The notes: generated from the letters alone by a model not told the origin. DNA of 64,000 bases from Bacillus fonticola (GCF_012955605.1 NZ_CP052135.1:424001-488000), one strand, 5' to 3'. Numbered from the stretch's first letter, positions 46,185-55,181 are shown. A program made the numbers and translations.

Positions 46185-46308
46185 TTCCTTGCCCCCTTAA
46201 CCCACATAACTTTTCGCACCCATTTCCCACTTGTAAATATGCTCTAGCATATTAGAACCACACGTCGCACACTCGCAATTTTCCGGCACACCGTCAACTC
46301 TACAGAAG

Positions 46309-47766
46309 TCAGCCCATGCTAAGTTGTGGTGCGCGGCGAAAATGTGTCGCTTGTTCAAACGCGTACGCCGCTTGGATGAGAAGGGGCTCGCTGTATGCAG
46401 GACCAGTAAAGGTAATTCCTACTGGTTCTCCTGCTTTCGTAAAGCCTGCTGGAACGGTGATAGACGGGTACCCGGCTTTGGCTGGAATCATAGCGCCGTA
46501 GTTATTCGGGTAGACAAGTAGATCTAGGTTGCGTTCTCGCAATACTTTATCGATTCCCTCTTCTCGAGTATTCCGTTGGTCAAACAGCAAACTCTCTATA
46601 TACTCAGGCTCAGTCAAGGTGCCTGATGTTTTTGAAGTTTGTTCGAATAACGTTTGTCCGTAACGGAGAAGTGCGTTCGGGTCTTCATGGTGTTTAGCCA
46701 TAATATCTTCAATTGTACGAATACCAAGACTAGGGTCGAGCGTACGTAAATACGATTCAAGTGCTGTTTTGAATTCGTAAATGAGAACGTCAGCGCCCCA
46801 AGGCTTCTCCGGCTTTTGTAAGGCTGCTTCTTTATCGAGGAGAGCTCCATGCTCTGTACAAACGTCCAGTGCTCGTTGAAGGAGTTGCTGCTTTTCTTCA
46901 TCAAGGCTAGAGAAGAATGGCTCCCACTGAAGCCCAATCCGAAGCCCTTGAAGTCCGTCTTTTTGCAAGGCATCTTGATAGTTAGGCTGCTCTGGTTGAG
47001 TAAGTGTAACAGGATCCTGCTCGTATTTACTAGCAAGAGCCTCTAATAAATAGGCTGCATCTTGTACAGTACGGGCAATGGGTCCAGCCGTGTCCTGTGT
47101 AGAAGAGATAGGAATAACACCGCGACGGCTAATGAGCCCCACTGTAGGTTTAATACCAACAAGGTTGTTCTGACTTGCAGGACTAAGAATCGATCCTGAA
47201 GTTTCTGTCCCAACAGCTACTGTAACGAAGTTCGCCGCGACAGCAGCTGCAGATCCAGAGCTAGATCCACCGACGTCGAATACACCGGGGCCGTATGGAT
47301 TAAGGACTTGACCGCCTCGTGAGCTATAACCAGAAGGCATGCCCTCAGTCATGAAGTTTGCCCATTCTGTCATGTTAGCCTTGCCGAGAATAATGGCTCC
47401 AGCCTTGCGAAGGTTCTCAGCTAGTGGGGCATCTGCTTTCGCATAAGAATGTTCGAGTAGCTTCGACCCAGCGCTCGTATGCATGTGATCTGCCGTGTCG
47501 ATGTTGTCTTTTAACAGTACGGGAATACCATGTAAAGGTCCGCGTGCACCCGTTTCGCTTCGTTCCTTATCAAGTTGGCGAGCGATGACTAGAGCATCTG
47601 GATTGATTTCAAGTACTGCACGTAAACCAGCCCCTCTGTCATTATGTTTAGCAATTTGCTCAAAGTAAAAACTAACAAGTTCATAAGAGGTAGTTTTTCC
47701 TTCGTTCAACCATTGTTGAAGTTCAGAAACGCTGCGCTCATGGAAAGATAGAGTAGAGTTTTGCAT
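46309..47766 (-). CDS. Amidase (amidase signature family)
   Basis: This 485-residue Ser-cisSer-Lys amide hydrolase has catalytic Lys in [14 protein letters not shown] (about residue 82), the glycine/serine signature [17 protein letters not shown] with the cis-Ser, and nucleophile Ser in [12 protein letters not shown]. It has no gatB/gatC neighbour and is not the glutamyl-tRNA amidotransferase subunit; it resembles the free amidases/peptide amidases of Bacillus. ATG at 47766 was chosen because AAGGAG lies seven bases before it; two earlier in-frame ATGs overlap that site. Substrate unknown. Confidence 0.9.
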   Translation of the reverse strand: MQNSTLSFHERSVSELQQWLNEGKTTSYELVSFYFEQIAKHNDRGAGLRAVLEINPDALVIARQLDKERSETGARGPLHGIPVLLKDNIDTADHMHTSAGSKLLEHSYAKADAPLAENLRKAGAIILGKANMTEWANFMTEGMPSGYSSRGGQVLNPYGPGVFDVGGSSSGSAAAVAANFVTVAVGTETSGSILSPASQNNLVGIKPTVGLISRRGVIPISSTQDTAGPIARTVQDAAYLLEALASKYEQDPVTLTQPEQPNYQDALQKDGLQGLRIGLQWEPFFSSLDEEKQQLLQRALDVCTEHGALLDKEAALQKPEKPWGADVLIYEFKTALESYLRTLDPSLGIRTIEDIMAKHHEDPNALLRYGQTLFEQTSKTSGTLTEPEYIESLLFDQRNTREEGIDKVLRERNLDLLVYPNNYGAMIPAKAGYPSITVPAGFTKAGEPVGITFTGPAYSEPLLIQAAYAFEQATHFRRAPQLSMG

Positions 47767-47866
47767 AGCCATGCTCCTTGTAATTGAAGTATAGTAAGGG
47801 AAAGTGAATATCATTCTGTATTTTCCGATAGTTATAGTATATCAAACTAATTGTTCAAGGAGTAGA

Positions 47867-47938
47867 ATGAACATGAATCGTGTTGATCAATTACAAGAGC
47901 CTGTGACAATACCCCTACTCGTATCTTCCTTACAATGA
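47867..47938 (+). CDS. Possible 23-codon leader ORF
   Basis: MNMNRVDQLQEPVTIPLLVS follows CAAGGAGTAGA. Its stop overlaps the ATG of the next short frame (ATGA). No homology is recognised; the pair may be the remains of a gene. Confidence 0.3.
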   Translation: MNMNRVDQLQEPVTIPLLVSSLQ

Positions 47939-48072
47939 GCACGGTTAATAAAACAACTGTCGGTTTGTGTAAAGTACAATGTATGTCCTTAAGAGATATC
48001 GTCGATTTTACGGAAGCCTGGTTTCGAAGCCACCCTTTTTTTCAAAAGGAAGATTTGACGCATAATAAATAA
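47935..48072 (+). CDS. Possible 45-residue small protein
   Basis: The frame (MSTVNKTTVGLCKVQCMSLR, then DIVDFTEAWFRSHPFFQKED) is coupled by ATGA to the 23-codon frame before it. It is soluble, with two cysteines four residues apart. It lies in the 459-bp gap between the amidase and the next gene; the rest of that gap shows nothing. Confidence 0.35.
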   Translation: MSTVNKTTVGLCKVQCMSLRDIVDFTEAWFRSHPFFQKEDLTHNK

Positions 48073-48225
48073 TGATGGAAAATTACCCAAAAAATATAAA
48101 TTTATGGTATCGAGTCTGCTGCTAAATAGCAATTACTGGAACTAGTTGCTTCGAAGTTTTTTACATAGTTTAACCAAGCAGAGAGATACTAAGTGAAATT
48201 CTTGGTCAAAGGAGCAATGGTTACA

Positions 48226-48822
48226 ATGAAAAATGTTTGGAAACAAATGATTTCCCTCATGCTCGTAAGTATGCTCATTTTGTCTGTTCAATCGTCAATT
48301 TTTGCTAACATGGATGATGAACTACATGATAAAGAATGGAAAGAGCACTTTGATAAGCTGAAAAAAGAAGGCTTTGAACGTAAGGATATTTTCACAGCCA
48401 TGTTTATAGCCAAAAAAGCTGACAAAGAAGTGAGCGAAATTTTAGCGACCTACAAAAAAACAAAGTCATGGGAAAAAACGGCACAAACATATGGGATTGA
48501 CCTGGAAAAAGAGCGCAAGAAAGCAAAGCAGCGTATGAAAAAGTTTGTAAAGGAACACAAAAAGGAAATCGCGGCGCTTATAGTCGAAAAAGGTGAACAG
48601 GAGCAAGTATTGAAAGCACTTGAGGAAAAAGACGTTTCTATACACCAACTTGTTTATGTAAGTGCGATCGCAAAAGAATCATCCGTCCCGTTTGAAGAGG
48701 TTTACAAGAAGTGGAAAGATGGAAAACGGCCACATGAACTGATGAAAGAATACAAAACATCAAAAAAGGCAGTTCATAAAACGAAACGTATGTGGTACAA
48801 AGAAATGAAGTCGTGGGAATAA
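48226..48822 (+). CDS. Secreted Lys/Glu-rich helical protein
   Basis: This 198-residue protein has a signal peptide (KNVWKQMISLMLVSMLILSV, cleavage probably after SSIFA) and then an almost wholly helical mature part. It has an internal three-fold pattern: KKEGFERKDIFTAMFIAKKA, EKGEQEQVLKALEEKDVSIH, and PFEEVYKKWKDGKRPHELMK. Each is a short helix pair around a conserved 'switch' of hydrophobic residues. No family recognised with certainty. ATG at 48226 follows AAAGGAG by 11 bases; a GTG at 48193 is the alternative. Confidence 0.7.
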   Translation: MKNVWKQMISLMLVSMLILSVQSSIFANMDDELHDKEWKEHFDKLKKEGFERKDIFTAMFIAKKADKEVSEILATYKKTKSWEKTAQTYGIDLEKERKKAKQRMKKFVKEHKKEIAALIVEKGEQEQVLKALEEKDVSIHQLVYVSAIAKESSVPFEEVYKKWKDGKRPHELMKEYKTSKKAVHKTKRMWYKEMKSWE

Positions 48823-48826
48823 GTTA

Positions 48827-48867
48827 CAAAAGGTTGTTCATCGTTAAAGGTGAATGGCCTTTTTTAA
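48827..48867 (+). terminator. Terminator after the secreted helical protein gene
   Basis: An imperfect stem AAAGGTTGTTCA / TGAATGGCCTTT is followed by TTT. Confidence 0.65.
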
Positions 48868-48990
48868 ATTGCCTTCCCTACTTGTAGCGATCAGTACACA
48901 TGTAAAGCCACTCCATAATAATGTTTGTCCAATCGGTGCGTTTCACGTAAGATAGAAGACAATAATTCTTATAGAAAGAAGCGATTTTAC

Positions 48991-49389
48991 ATGTTACAAA
49001 AAAAGATGGTGGCAACCGTGTTTATCGTTGTATTTGCTCTCGCACTTCCGATTATTGGCACGATCATTTTTTTCAAAAGTACAGATCAAGGTGGTCAAAC
49101 ACCTGAAGAGGGGATTATAGCCGAAAAAGTGCAAGTTGATGGGCTTTACCGTGTCACTTTTGTTGTAGGAGCCCGTCCAGTGAATTTTAGCGAAGACGAT
49201 GTAAATAGCTTTCTAGAAGAGGCAAAACAAGAGGGAACAGTAAGATGGGTTTATATGAGCCGTGTTATGTATGAGGAGCAGGAGGTGGGGGAATTCGTCG
49301 AGTTCTTGTACAACAGCAAGTACGACGAGGAAGCAGAGCCTCCGACACGAAATGCAGTAAGAGCCACCCAGTTAGAAATAGAGTCGTGA
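48991..49389 (+). CDS. Membrane-anchored hypothetical protein, 132 residues
   Basis: An N-terminal membrane anchor (MVATVFIVVFALALPIIGTI, about 6-28) is followed by an acidic extracytoplasmic domain (VDGLYRVTFVVGARPVNFSE; DDVNSFLEEAKQEGTVRWVY). It has no cysteine. ATG at 48991 has a weak AAAGAAG upstream; a longer frame from 48925 has none. Not recognised. Confidence 0.6.
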   Translation: MLQKKMVATVFIVVFALALPIIGTIIFFKSTDQGGQTPEEGIIAEKVQVDGLYRVTFVVGARPVNFSEDDVNSFLEEAKQEGTVRWVYMSRVMYEEQEVGEFVEFLYNSKYDEEAEPPTRNAVRATQLEIES

Positions 49390-49464
49390 GCTGGTGAAAC
49401 TTTCTAGCATGAACCCTTTTATGATCGGGAAAAATAAAGGTATAAAAGGGAAGGGAGCTTTACT

Positions 49465-49533
49465 ATGAACATGAAGAGGTTAAAGAAAAAAGTAAGAAAA
49501 GGACTTCAGCAGTTCCGGAAAAAAATGAAATAA
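49465..49533 (+). CDS. 22-residue cationic peptide
   Basis: MNMKRLKKKVRKGLQQFRKK then MK: 12 of 22 residues are Lys or Arg, with hydrophobic residues spaced for one amphipathic helix. The ribosome binding site AAGGGAG lies 7 bases before the ATG. A hairpin follows the stop. It could be a small nucleic-acid- or membrane-binding peptide; no homologue recognised. Confidence 0.5.
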   Translation: MNMKRLKKKVRKGLQQFRKKMK

Positions 49534-49540
49534 GCAAAGT

Positions 49541-49576
49541 AAGCCTCTCATTGTGCCATGCACGGTAGAGAGGCTT
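49541..49576. terminator. Hairpin after the cationic peptide ORF
   Basis: AAGCCTCTC pairs with GAGAGGCTT around an 18-base loop; no real T tract. The following 250 bp (to 49828) hold no gene, only a promoter-like TATAAT (49699) beside the palindrome CAAACGTTTG (49682-49691). Confidence 0.45.
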
Positions 49577-49828
49577 TAGTACTATTTCCGGAACAGTGGT
49601 CAAATCCCCCATATAGGCGGATAGCTTAGGTTGACTTTGAGGAAAGACATGTATACGGTTGCGTGGTATTTCCCGTTTAATCAAACGTTTGTTTAACCTA
49701 TAATTCCCTGTTTATGTGGGTGTCTTTACACATTCATAACGAGAGTCTGGAACGTTTGATAGAATATTTCCCCTATGGTATGAAGAACTCACGGTGCAAA
49801 ACGAAAACCAAGGAGATACCAGTTCACA

Positions 49829-50023
49829 TTATTTTTTCTTTCTCCCCGACTTTTCAAGTGATTTCACACGACTTTTTAGTTGAGCTATCTCCTTCGCCAC
49901 ATACACTTGAAGCAAAAAGAAACACACAGATAACGCCACGAACGCCACTTCCAACTCTTGAAGATAAGCTTCTATTAGTAAAATCGGAAAGATCATTGCA
50001 ATAGCAGCGAGCAGTAGGTGCAT
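49829..50023 (-). CDS. Small membrane protein with basic coiled tail, 64 residues
   Basis: Two hydrophobic segments (LLLAAIAMIFPILLIEAYL and VAFVALSVCFFLLQVYVA) are followed by KEIAQLKSRVKSLEKSGRKK, a short coiled coil ending in lysines. ATG at 50023 follows AAAAAGGATG; the ATG nine bases earlier is too close to it. Function unknown. Confidence 0.6.
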   Translation of the reverse strand: MHLLLAAIAMIFPILLIEAYLQELEVAFVALSVCFFLLQVYVAKEIAQLKSRVKSLEKSGRKKK

Positions 50024-50176
50024 GGAACCCATCCTTTTTCTCGTTTGCTACCACTATACGTGCCCAAGCTTAAGTCTATGCAACAGTCACAAAATTCTGT
50101 TGCTTTGAAAGGTGTCCCTCTTTTACATCGTGATTCACCAGAAGGGCTGAGATAAAAGAGGAGCAGTCTAAACATG

Positions 50177-51463
50177 CTAAACTGAGGGAAGTTCAACGTG
50201 AACAGTAGTGCCTTCACCTACTTGACTTTCAAAATGGATTGTCCCTTTTAAGCGCTCCACAATCCGGTAACAGACGGCAAGACCCAGTCCACTGCCCCTT
50301 TCCTTTGTAGAATAGAATGGCTCTCCTAAACTGAGTAGGCGTTCTTCCCCAATACCAATGCCATGGTCTGTAACGGTAATGTGTACATGCTCGTCTTGTT
50401 TAGTAAGCGTAATGGATACGGTATCTCCTGAGGTAGTTGCTTCTAGAGAGTTTTTAATCAAATTAATAAAGACTTGCTTTAGCTGGCTCGCGTTTCCAAA
50501 CACGATAGCGGGCTCGCTTGTTTCATTTTTCAAATGGATAGAGATATTGTTCATATTGGCTTCTGCGTCCATGAGAAGTTTGACTTGCTGTAAAATGTCC
50601 CACACGTTTTCTACTTTCATCTCCACATCTTGTTTCTTACCTAGAATTAACAGTTCACCCGAGATCAAATTAATCCGGTCAACCTCTTCTAGCATAATGT
50701 TCATGTGTTCTTCGTTTACCACTTTACTGGATTTCATCAGCTGAATAAACCCTTTTAAAGACGTAAGAGGATTGCGAATTTCATGGGCTACTGCTGCGGC
50801 AAGATGTCCAATGACAGACATCTTTTCAGAAAGCATCATCATTTCTTCCTCACGTCTGTGTAAAGTAATGTCGCGGGCAATGCCGAAGAGGCCAACTACT
50901 TCATCGTTAATAATGCTAGGAATAAGCGAACAACGAACAATTCGTTCATCATCTTTTGCGTTCACGATGGTCGTCTCAAATTGTCGCGGTTGTCCAGTTA
51001 GTGCCATGTCAAAATGTCGCTTTGCGCGATCGACTTCTTCTGGGGACAATAAGGTGTCCAAGCGTTTTCCAATCCATAGAGTAGAGGATTCACCAATAGC
51101 TGCAGCACCTCTGGGGTTTAAGGCTAACAAATATCCTTCTCTACTAAGCTCAAACACAGCATCTGGGTTATGATTGAACAAAGAGCGATAGTGCTCGTTA
51201 CTAATTTTTAATTCGCGTTCTTTTTGCTGCAACTTTTGCTGTGAAACCATGATCCGTCTCGTCCAGCGGTCCAACAGAAAATATAAACTAATCGCCGTAA
51301 CTAAAATGAAGAACCAGCCTTTGTACCGCTGAAAGAAACTATATAGCGTGAGCGACTCATCAGCCACTGACATTGATAACATGTCGGAGAAAAGTATCCA
51401 CAGAGCACCGATAATTAAGTAAATGATAGTAATGTGAAAGGCAATGCTATACGGAATTTTCAC
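50177..51463 (-). CDS. PAS-domain sensor histidine kinase (sporulation-kinase type)
   Basis: This 428-residue membrane kinase has two membrane helices (about 9-25 and 50-65), a PAS domain (about 90-205, HYRSLFNHNPDAVFELSREG), HisKA with H227 in VAHEIRNPLTSLKGF, and HATPase_c with N-box VFINLIKNSLEAT, G1 DHGIGIG and G2 GSGLGL. This is the layout of Bacillus phosphorelay kinases such as KinB-E. No response regulator is adjacent, as expected for an orphan phosphorelay kinase. A role in sporulation is inference from architecture. Confidence 0.88.
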   Translation of the reverse strand: MKIPYSIAFHITIIYLIIGALWILFSDMLSMSVADESLTLYSFFQRYKGWFFILVTAISLYFLLDRWTRRIMVSQQKLQQKERELKISNEHYRSLFNHNPDAVFELSREGYLLALNPRGAAAIGESSTLWIGKRLDTLLSPEEVDRAKRHFDMALTGQPRQFETTIVNAKDDERIVRCSLIPSIINDEVVGLFGIARDITLHRREEEMMMLSEKMSVIGHLAAAVAHEIRNPLTSLKGFIQLMKSSKVVNEEHMNIMLEEVDRINLISGELLILGKKQDVEMKVENVWDILQQVKLLMDAEANMNNISIHLKNETSEPAIVFGNASQLKQVFINLIKNSLEATTSGDTVSITLTKQDEHVHITVTDHGIGIGEERLLSLGEPFYSTKERGSGLGLAVCYRIVERLKGTIHFESQVGEGTTVHVELPSV

Positions 51464-51486
51464 GAGTGTTCACATCCTTACTCTGG

Positions 51487-51576
51487 TTTGGGCGGTCAGA
51501 AAGGCGTTGTGCTCGCGGGGATGCGAGTGTGCCTTCGGAGCGACATAGACGTCACGACATTAGCCTTTCATCCTTA
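51487..51576. repeat. Dispersed repeat, copy C
   Basis: It ends in GACGTCACGACATTAGCC followed by TTTCATCCTTA (51548-51576) and contains GGGGATGCGAGTGTGC. The tail matches copy B at 51858-51886 with four differences. Confidence 0.6.
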
Positions 51577-51780
51577 CTATTCATACATTACATAAGTTTC
51601 TCCAGTTTATCATGAATCATCAAAGAATTTAGTTGTTTGAAATAAGCTAAGGTGTGGAACTTTTGTGAAGTTAGGACAAGAGCTATCCACTTTTTTCGGA
51701 AAATTTGATATAGTAAAGAAGAGTTGTCATAATGGGGTCCACACGATGTGGATCAAAAAGGCTTCACACGAGGAAAGAGT

Positions 51781-51886
51781 GGCTGGGGGGATGCACTCGC
51801 AAGGAGTGTGCATGCGTTGCGCCAAGGACAATGCGTAGTTGCAGGCCTTCCTTATTAGACGTCGCGACTTTAGCTTTTCATCCTTA
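51781..51886. repeat. Dispersed repeat, copy B
   Basis: It contains GGGGATGCACTCGC and GGAGTGTGC, the GCGTTGCGCCAAGGAC core shared with 18141-18157, and the tail GACGTCGCGACTTTAGC shared with copy C. It lies just before a small gene. The 180 bp between copies C and B hold the likely promoter of the histidine kinase and nothing else recognisable. Confidence 0.6.
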
Positions 51887-51904
51887 AAAGGAGGAATTAC
51901 GACC

Positions 51905-52072
51905 GTGACTCAAGATGATAGGTTGTGGGAACAAAAGCGCTCTGATACGATCAGGCGGCTCAAGAATCAAGGGGTTCGAATTGACAGATATGAACCAACG
52001 AAAGCCATTCAACTGCTGCGCAAGTGGACACAAAGCCTGGCTAACGAATCGATTGAGGGTTTGGAAAAATAG
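51905..52072 (+). CDS. Hypothetical protein, 55 residues
   Basis: This small basic soluble protein (TQDDRLWEQKRSDTIRRLKN; IDRYEPTKAIQLLRKWTQSL) starts at GTG 51905 behind AAAAGGAGG. It is 56 bp upstream of the alarmone synthetase on the same strand and may be cotranscribed. A predicted helix-rich protein; family not recognised. Confidence 0.6.
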   Translation: MTQDDRLWEQKRSDTIRRLKNQGVRIDRYEPTKAIQLLRKWTQSLANESIEGLEK

Positions 52073-52128
52073 TCATGCTCTTTTTTTGCACATATACTTC
52101 ACTAAGTGAATAATTCTGAGGTGAACAA

Positions 52129-52776
52129 ATGCCGAATTCAACTTTGACTACACAACAAATAAAAGAGTTTTTACTACCCTATAAGTTTGCGATGGATGAG
52201 CTAACCACAAAGCTTATCATTATGAAAGAAGAGGCTGCACATTTATTGGATCACAATCCTATTGAACATATGAAAACGCGTATAAAAACCGCTGAAAGTA
52301 TAAAAAAAAAGCTAACTAGAAAAGGACTTCCTGCTGACCTTACACAAGCAAAGACACTACATGACATTGTAGGCGTCCGCCTTGTATGCGGATTTAAATC
52401 GGATATTTATCATGTGGCGCGTTTTATCGAAAAGCGGAGGGACATGCGGGTAGTTGAAGTCAAAGACTATATTCAACACTCGAAACCGAATGGGTACCAA
52501 AGCTTGCATCTCATTATTGAAGTACCGGTAGAATTAGCACATCGCACTGAGCTAATTCATGCAGAAGTCCAAATTCGCACCCTTGCTATGGACTTCTGGG
52601 CAAGTCTAGAGCACAAAATCTTTTACAAATACGAGCGGGAAATTCCTGCGCATTTAAAAGAGGATTTAAAACGAGCGGCAGTAGCCGTTGAGGAACTCGA
52701 TCAACGGATGGAGTCCATTCAGGATGAAGTTGTCGAATTGGACGAATCATTTGATGACATATTTTTACCACGATAA
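52129..52776 (+). CDS. ywaC: Small alarmone synthetase, RelP/YwaC type
   Basis: This 215-residue single-domain (p)ppGpp synthetase transfers pyrophosphate from ATP to GDP/GTP. The conserved parts are present: HNPIEHMKTRIKTAESIKKK, HDIVGVRLVCGFKSDIYHV, KPNGYQSLHLIIEVPV and AEVQIRTLAMDFWASLEHKI with the catalytic Glu. The LIIEVPVELAHRTELIHAEV pattern fits YwaC (RelP/SasA) better than YjbM (RelQ). It has no hydrolase domain. In B. subtilis the gene answers to envelope-stress sigma factors; no such promoter was resolved here. ATG at 52129 follows CTGAGGTGAACAA. Confidence 0.9.
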   Translation: MPNSTLTTQQIKEFLLPYKFAMDELTTKLIIMKEEAAHLLDHNPIEHMKTRIKTAESIKKKLTRKGLPADLTQAKTLHDIVGVRLVCGFKSDIYHVARFIEKRRDMRVVEVKDYIQHSKPNGYQSLHLIIEVPVELAHRTELIHAEVQIRTLAMDFWASLEHKIFYKYEREIPAHLKEDLKRAAVAVEELDQRMESIQDEVVELDESFDDIFLPR

Positions 52777-52782
52777 GGGAAC

Positions 52783-52820
52783 AGGCTGGTACAGGGGAGT
52801 GCACCCTTGTATCAGCCTTC
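52783..52820. terminator. Terminator between convergent genes
   Basis: AGGCTGGTACA pairs with TGTATCAGCCT (one wobble), with an inner GGG/CCC, followed by TCTTTG. Confidence 0.75.
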
Positions 52821-52824
52821 TTTG

Positions 52825-53022
52825 TTATGGGTTACGATGCAGTTCCATTTTCTCTCGTAGATCGCGAACTTCTCTACGGAGGTTGCTAAGTTCCTGTCTT
52901 ACATCTTTATAATCAGCGCGTGTCTCAATGCGAGAAGTAGAGCTATCTATCCCGTCCCTAACCCCAACACGGATAATGAAGTACATAATCACAAGACCAA
53001 TAAGCCAGAGGATGATCCCCAT
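52825..53022 (-). CDS. Small membrane-anchored coiled-coil protein, 65 residues
   Basis: An N-terminal membrane helix (GIILWLIGLVIMYFIIRV) precedes a charged coiled coil (DVRQELSNLRREVRDLREKM). ATG at 53022 follows GGGGGGAATTTAAA. It is convergent with ywaC. Function unknown. Confidence 0.6.
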   Translation of the reverse strand: MGIILWLIGLVIMYFIIRVGVRDGIDSSTSRIETRADYKDVRQELSNLRREVRDLREKMELHRNP

Positions 53023-53147
53023 TTTAAATTCCCCCCATCTTATACCACTATATCAAGAGAAGAGACCATTTGAATAGGAGATAATGTCGTTTTACTGCCC
53101 ATTTTGATATACTTTCGCTAGATAAAATGAAATGAGGAACGGTCGAC

Positions 53148-54893
53148 ATGCAACAGAACAGTGTAGACATTCAATTTCGATTCGAAGCGCGTGACGGTAC
53201 GGTACGGGAGCAACCGCTTTTGTTCCGAAATCCAATTCGGATCCTTGAGGCACGGACGATAGAGGAAGTGCACCAAACTCTTAAGGAGGCACAGTGTGCA
53301 TGGGAAGAGGGGTATTACGTGGTCGGATATTTGGCGTATGAGGCTGCCCCTGCATTCGACCCAGCTTTTACTGTGCACAACGGATACGACGGTCCACTTG
53401 CTTGGTTCAGTGTGTTTGAACGACCAGAGGAGTATGATGAACATAAGCGTGGTTCTTTTACCGTTTCTGAGTGGGTTCCCCAAACAAGTCGTAAAGACTT
53501 TGATCAAGCAATCGATGCAGTTCGAAGCGGAATTGTTCGCGGTGAAACGTACCAAACGAACTATACAATTCGGCTGAAGGGTACGTTGACCGGTGATGCA
53601 CATACTTACTTTGAAGCCTTACAACAACGACAAAAAGGTCCATATAGTGCTTACATCCATACAGGGAAAAGAGTATTGTGTTCGGCCTCTCCTGAGTTGT
53701 TCTTCAGATGGGACGGGAAAACGATCGTGACGCGTCCGATGAAGGGAACGGCTCCCCGGGGCAAAACAATGCGTGAGGACGAAGAGAACCGTGCCGCTTT
53801 ACAGCAAAGTGAAAAGGAACAGGCGGAAAACGTGATGATCGTGGACTTGTTAAGGAACGATATTGGTCGTATTGCTGAGCTCGGTTCCGTTCAAGTGCCA
53901 CAGCTTTTGACGGTGGAAACGTACCCCACTGTCTTTCAAATGACATCTACCGTAGAAGCGAAAACGCGAGAAGATGTAAAGCTAATCGATGTACTCGGTG
54001 CGCTCTTTCCATGTGGTTCCATCACCGGAGCCCCGAAAGTGTCGACGATGAACTACATACATGACTTAGAATCCAGCGCCCGGGGTGTCTATTGTGGCGC
54101 AATCGGCTACATGGAACCAGGGGGAGAGGCGGTGTTTAGCGTGCCGATTCGAACCGTAGAGGTTGACGTGGAAACAGGAAGCGCGGTTTACGGTGTGGGG
54201 GGTGGCATTACTTGGGATTCTAAGGCGACATCTGAGTATGAAGAAGTGTTGAATAAATCACAAATCCTTATTAACTCGACCAGTGAATGGTCACTTCTCG
54301 AAACGATGCGCGCTGACAACGGGAAGGTCATCTATTTGCAAAAACACCTTGATCGAATGGAGGCTTCAGCTCATTATTTTGGCTATCCATTTAATCAAGC
54401 TCACGTGAAGCAAACGATAGAAGAAATTGCTAAAGAAGACGATTGTCAATCATATAAATTACGAGCTTTGCTATCTTCAGATGGCGAACTGACCGTTGAG
54501 AAATCTCTTTACACACACGATAATGAAGTCAAAACAGTTAGACTAGCGACAACTCCCGTCGATCGAAACCATCTCTTCCTCCAGCACAAAACAACACACC
54601 GCGACGTATACGAACAACATCAACGTGCGCACCTTGATGTGTTTGATGTATTACTTTGGAACGAAGATGGCGAACTCACTGAGTTTACACTTGGAAATGT
54701 TGTGTTGGAGATCAATGGGAAACGCTACACACCACCGCTTACCAGTGGGTTACTAGCGGGAACCTTTCGTGAATTCTTGCTGGAAACTGAGCAACTCCAC
54801 GACCGTGTTTTACGAAAAGAAGACTTGGAACGAGCTGAGCGTGTGTGGCTTATTAACAGCGTTCGGGAGTGGGTTGAAGTTGAATTTATATGA
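53148..54893 (+). CDS. PabB-PabC fusion: aminodeoxychorismate synthase I / lyase
   Basis: This 581-residue bifunctional enzyme serves the p-aminobenzoate branch of folate synthesis. Residues about 1-370 are a chorismate-binding PabB (RPMKGTAPRGKTMRED, LLRNDIGRIAELGSV, FPCGSITGAPKVSTMNYIHD). Residues about 380-581 are a PLP-dependent ADC lyase (SLLETMRADNGKVIYLQKHL, YKLRALLSSDG with the PLP Lys, PPLTSGLLAGTFREFLL). A glutaminase partner (PabA) is not nearby. It has no other genes in its transcript. Confidence 0.93.
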   Translation: MQQNSVDIQFRFEARDGTVREQPLLFRNPIRILEARTIEEVHQTLKEAQCAWEEGYYVVGYLAYEAAPAFDPAFTVHNGYDGPLAWFSVFERPEEYDEHKRGSFTVSEWVPQTSRKDFDQAIDAVRSGIVRGETYQTNYTIRLKGTLTGDAHTYFEALQQRQKGPYSAYIHTGKRVLCSASPELFFRWDGKTIVTRPMKGTAPRGKTMREDEENRAALQQSEKEQAENVMIVDLLRNDIGRIAELGSVQVPQLLTVETYPTVFQMTSTVEAKTREDVKLIDVLGALFPCGSITGAPKVSTMNYIHDLESSARGVYCGAIGYMEPGGEAVFSVPIRTVEVDVETGSAVYGVGGGITWDSKATSEYEEVLNKSQILINSTSEWSLLETMRADNGKVIYLQKHLDRMEASAHYFGYPFNQAHVKQTIEEIAKEDDCQSYKLRALLSSDGELTVEKSLYTHDNEVKTVRLATTPVDRNHLFLQHKTTHRDVYEQHQRAHLDVFDVLLWNEDGELTEFTLGNVVLEINGKRYTPPLTSGLLAGTFREFLLETEQLHDRVLRKEDLERAERVWLINSVREWVEVEFI

Positions 54894-54906
54894 ATCACGG
54901 TGACTT

Positions 54907-54936
54907 AGCCGAACCACTCTTAGGTTCGGCTTTACT
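54907..54936 (+). terminator. Terminator of the pabBC fusion gene
   Basis: A perfect 9-bp stem AGCCGAACC / GGTTCGGCT is followed by TTTACTT. Confidence 0.8.
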
Positions 54937-55181
54937 TGTGCTAGGAATTAATGTGCCATAATGCTGAGACTTAAAGACCAATATCACCTTTTATCACCAT
55001 CACCGAACACTAAGTCTCTAGACCTACTGCAAAAAATGTCCCTGGCTCATGGTGGCGCCTCCTTTTTCTCGGTAATCTTGCAAAAATTGCTCAGCTTGAA
55101 AAACAGTCTCAGGCAAAAAAACTTGTTGCAGAAAAATAAGAAAGAACGCTAAGCCAAAGAAGGCGTGTCTCCTAACAGTGA

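Noticed and set aside
46197..46330. Minus-strand frame with C-x-C-x2-C motif before the amidase end
   Set aside because: No credible start codon; it overlaps the amidase in another frame. It is noted only as a possible 3' remnant.
49714..50004. 96-codon plus-strand frame after the TATAAT at 49699
   Set aside because: It lacks a ribosome binding site and mostly lies opposite a better-supported small membrane protein gene.
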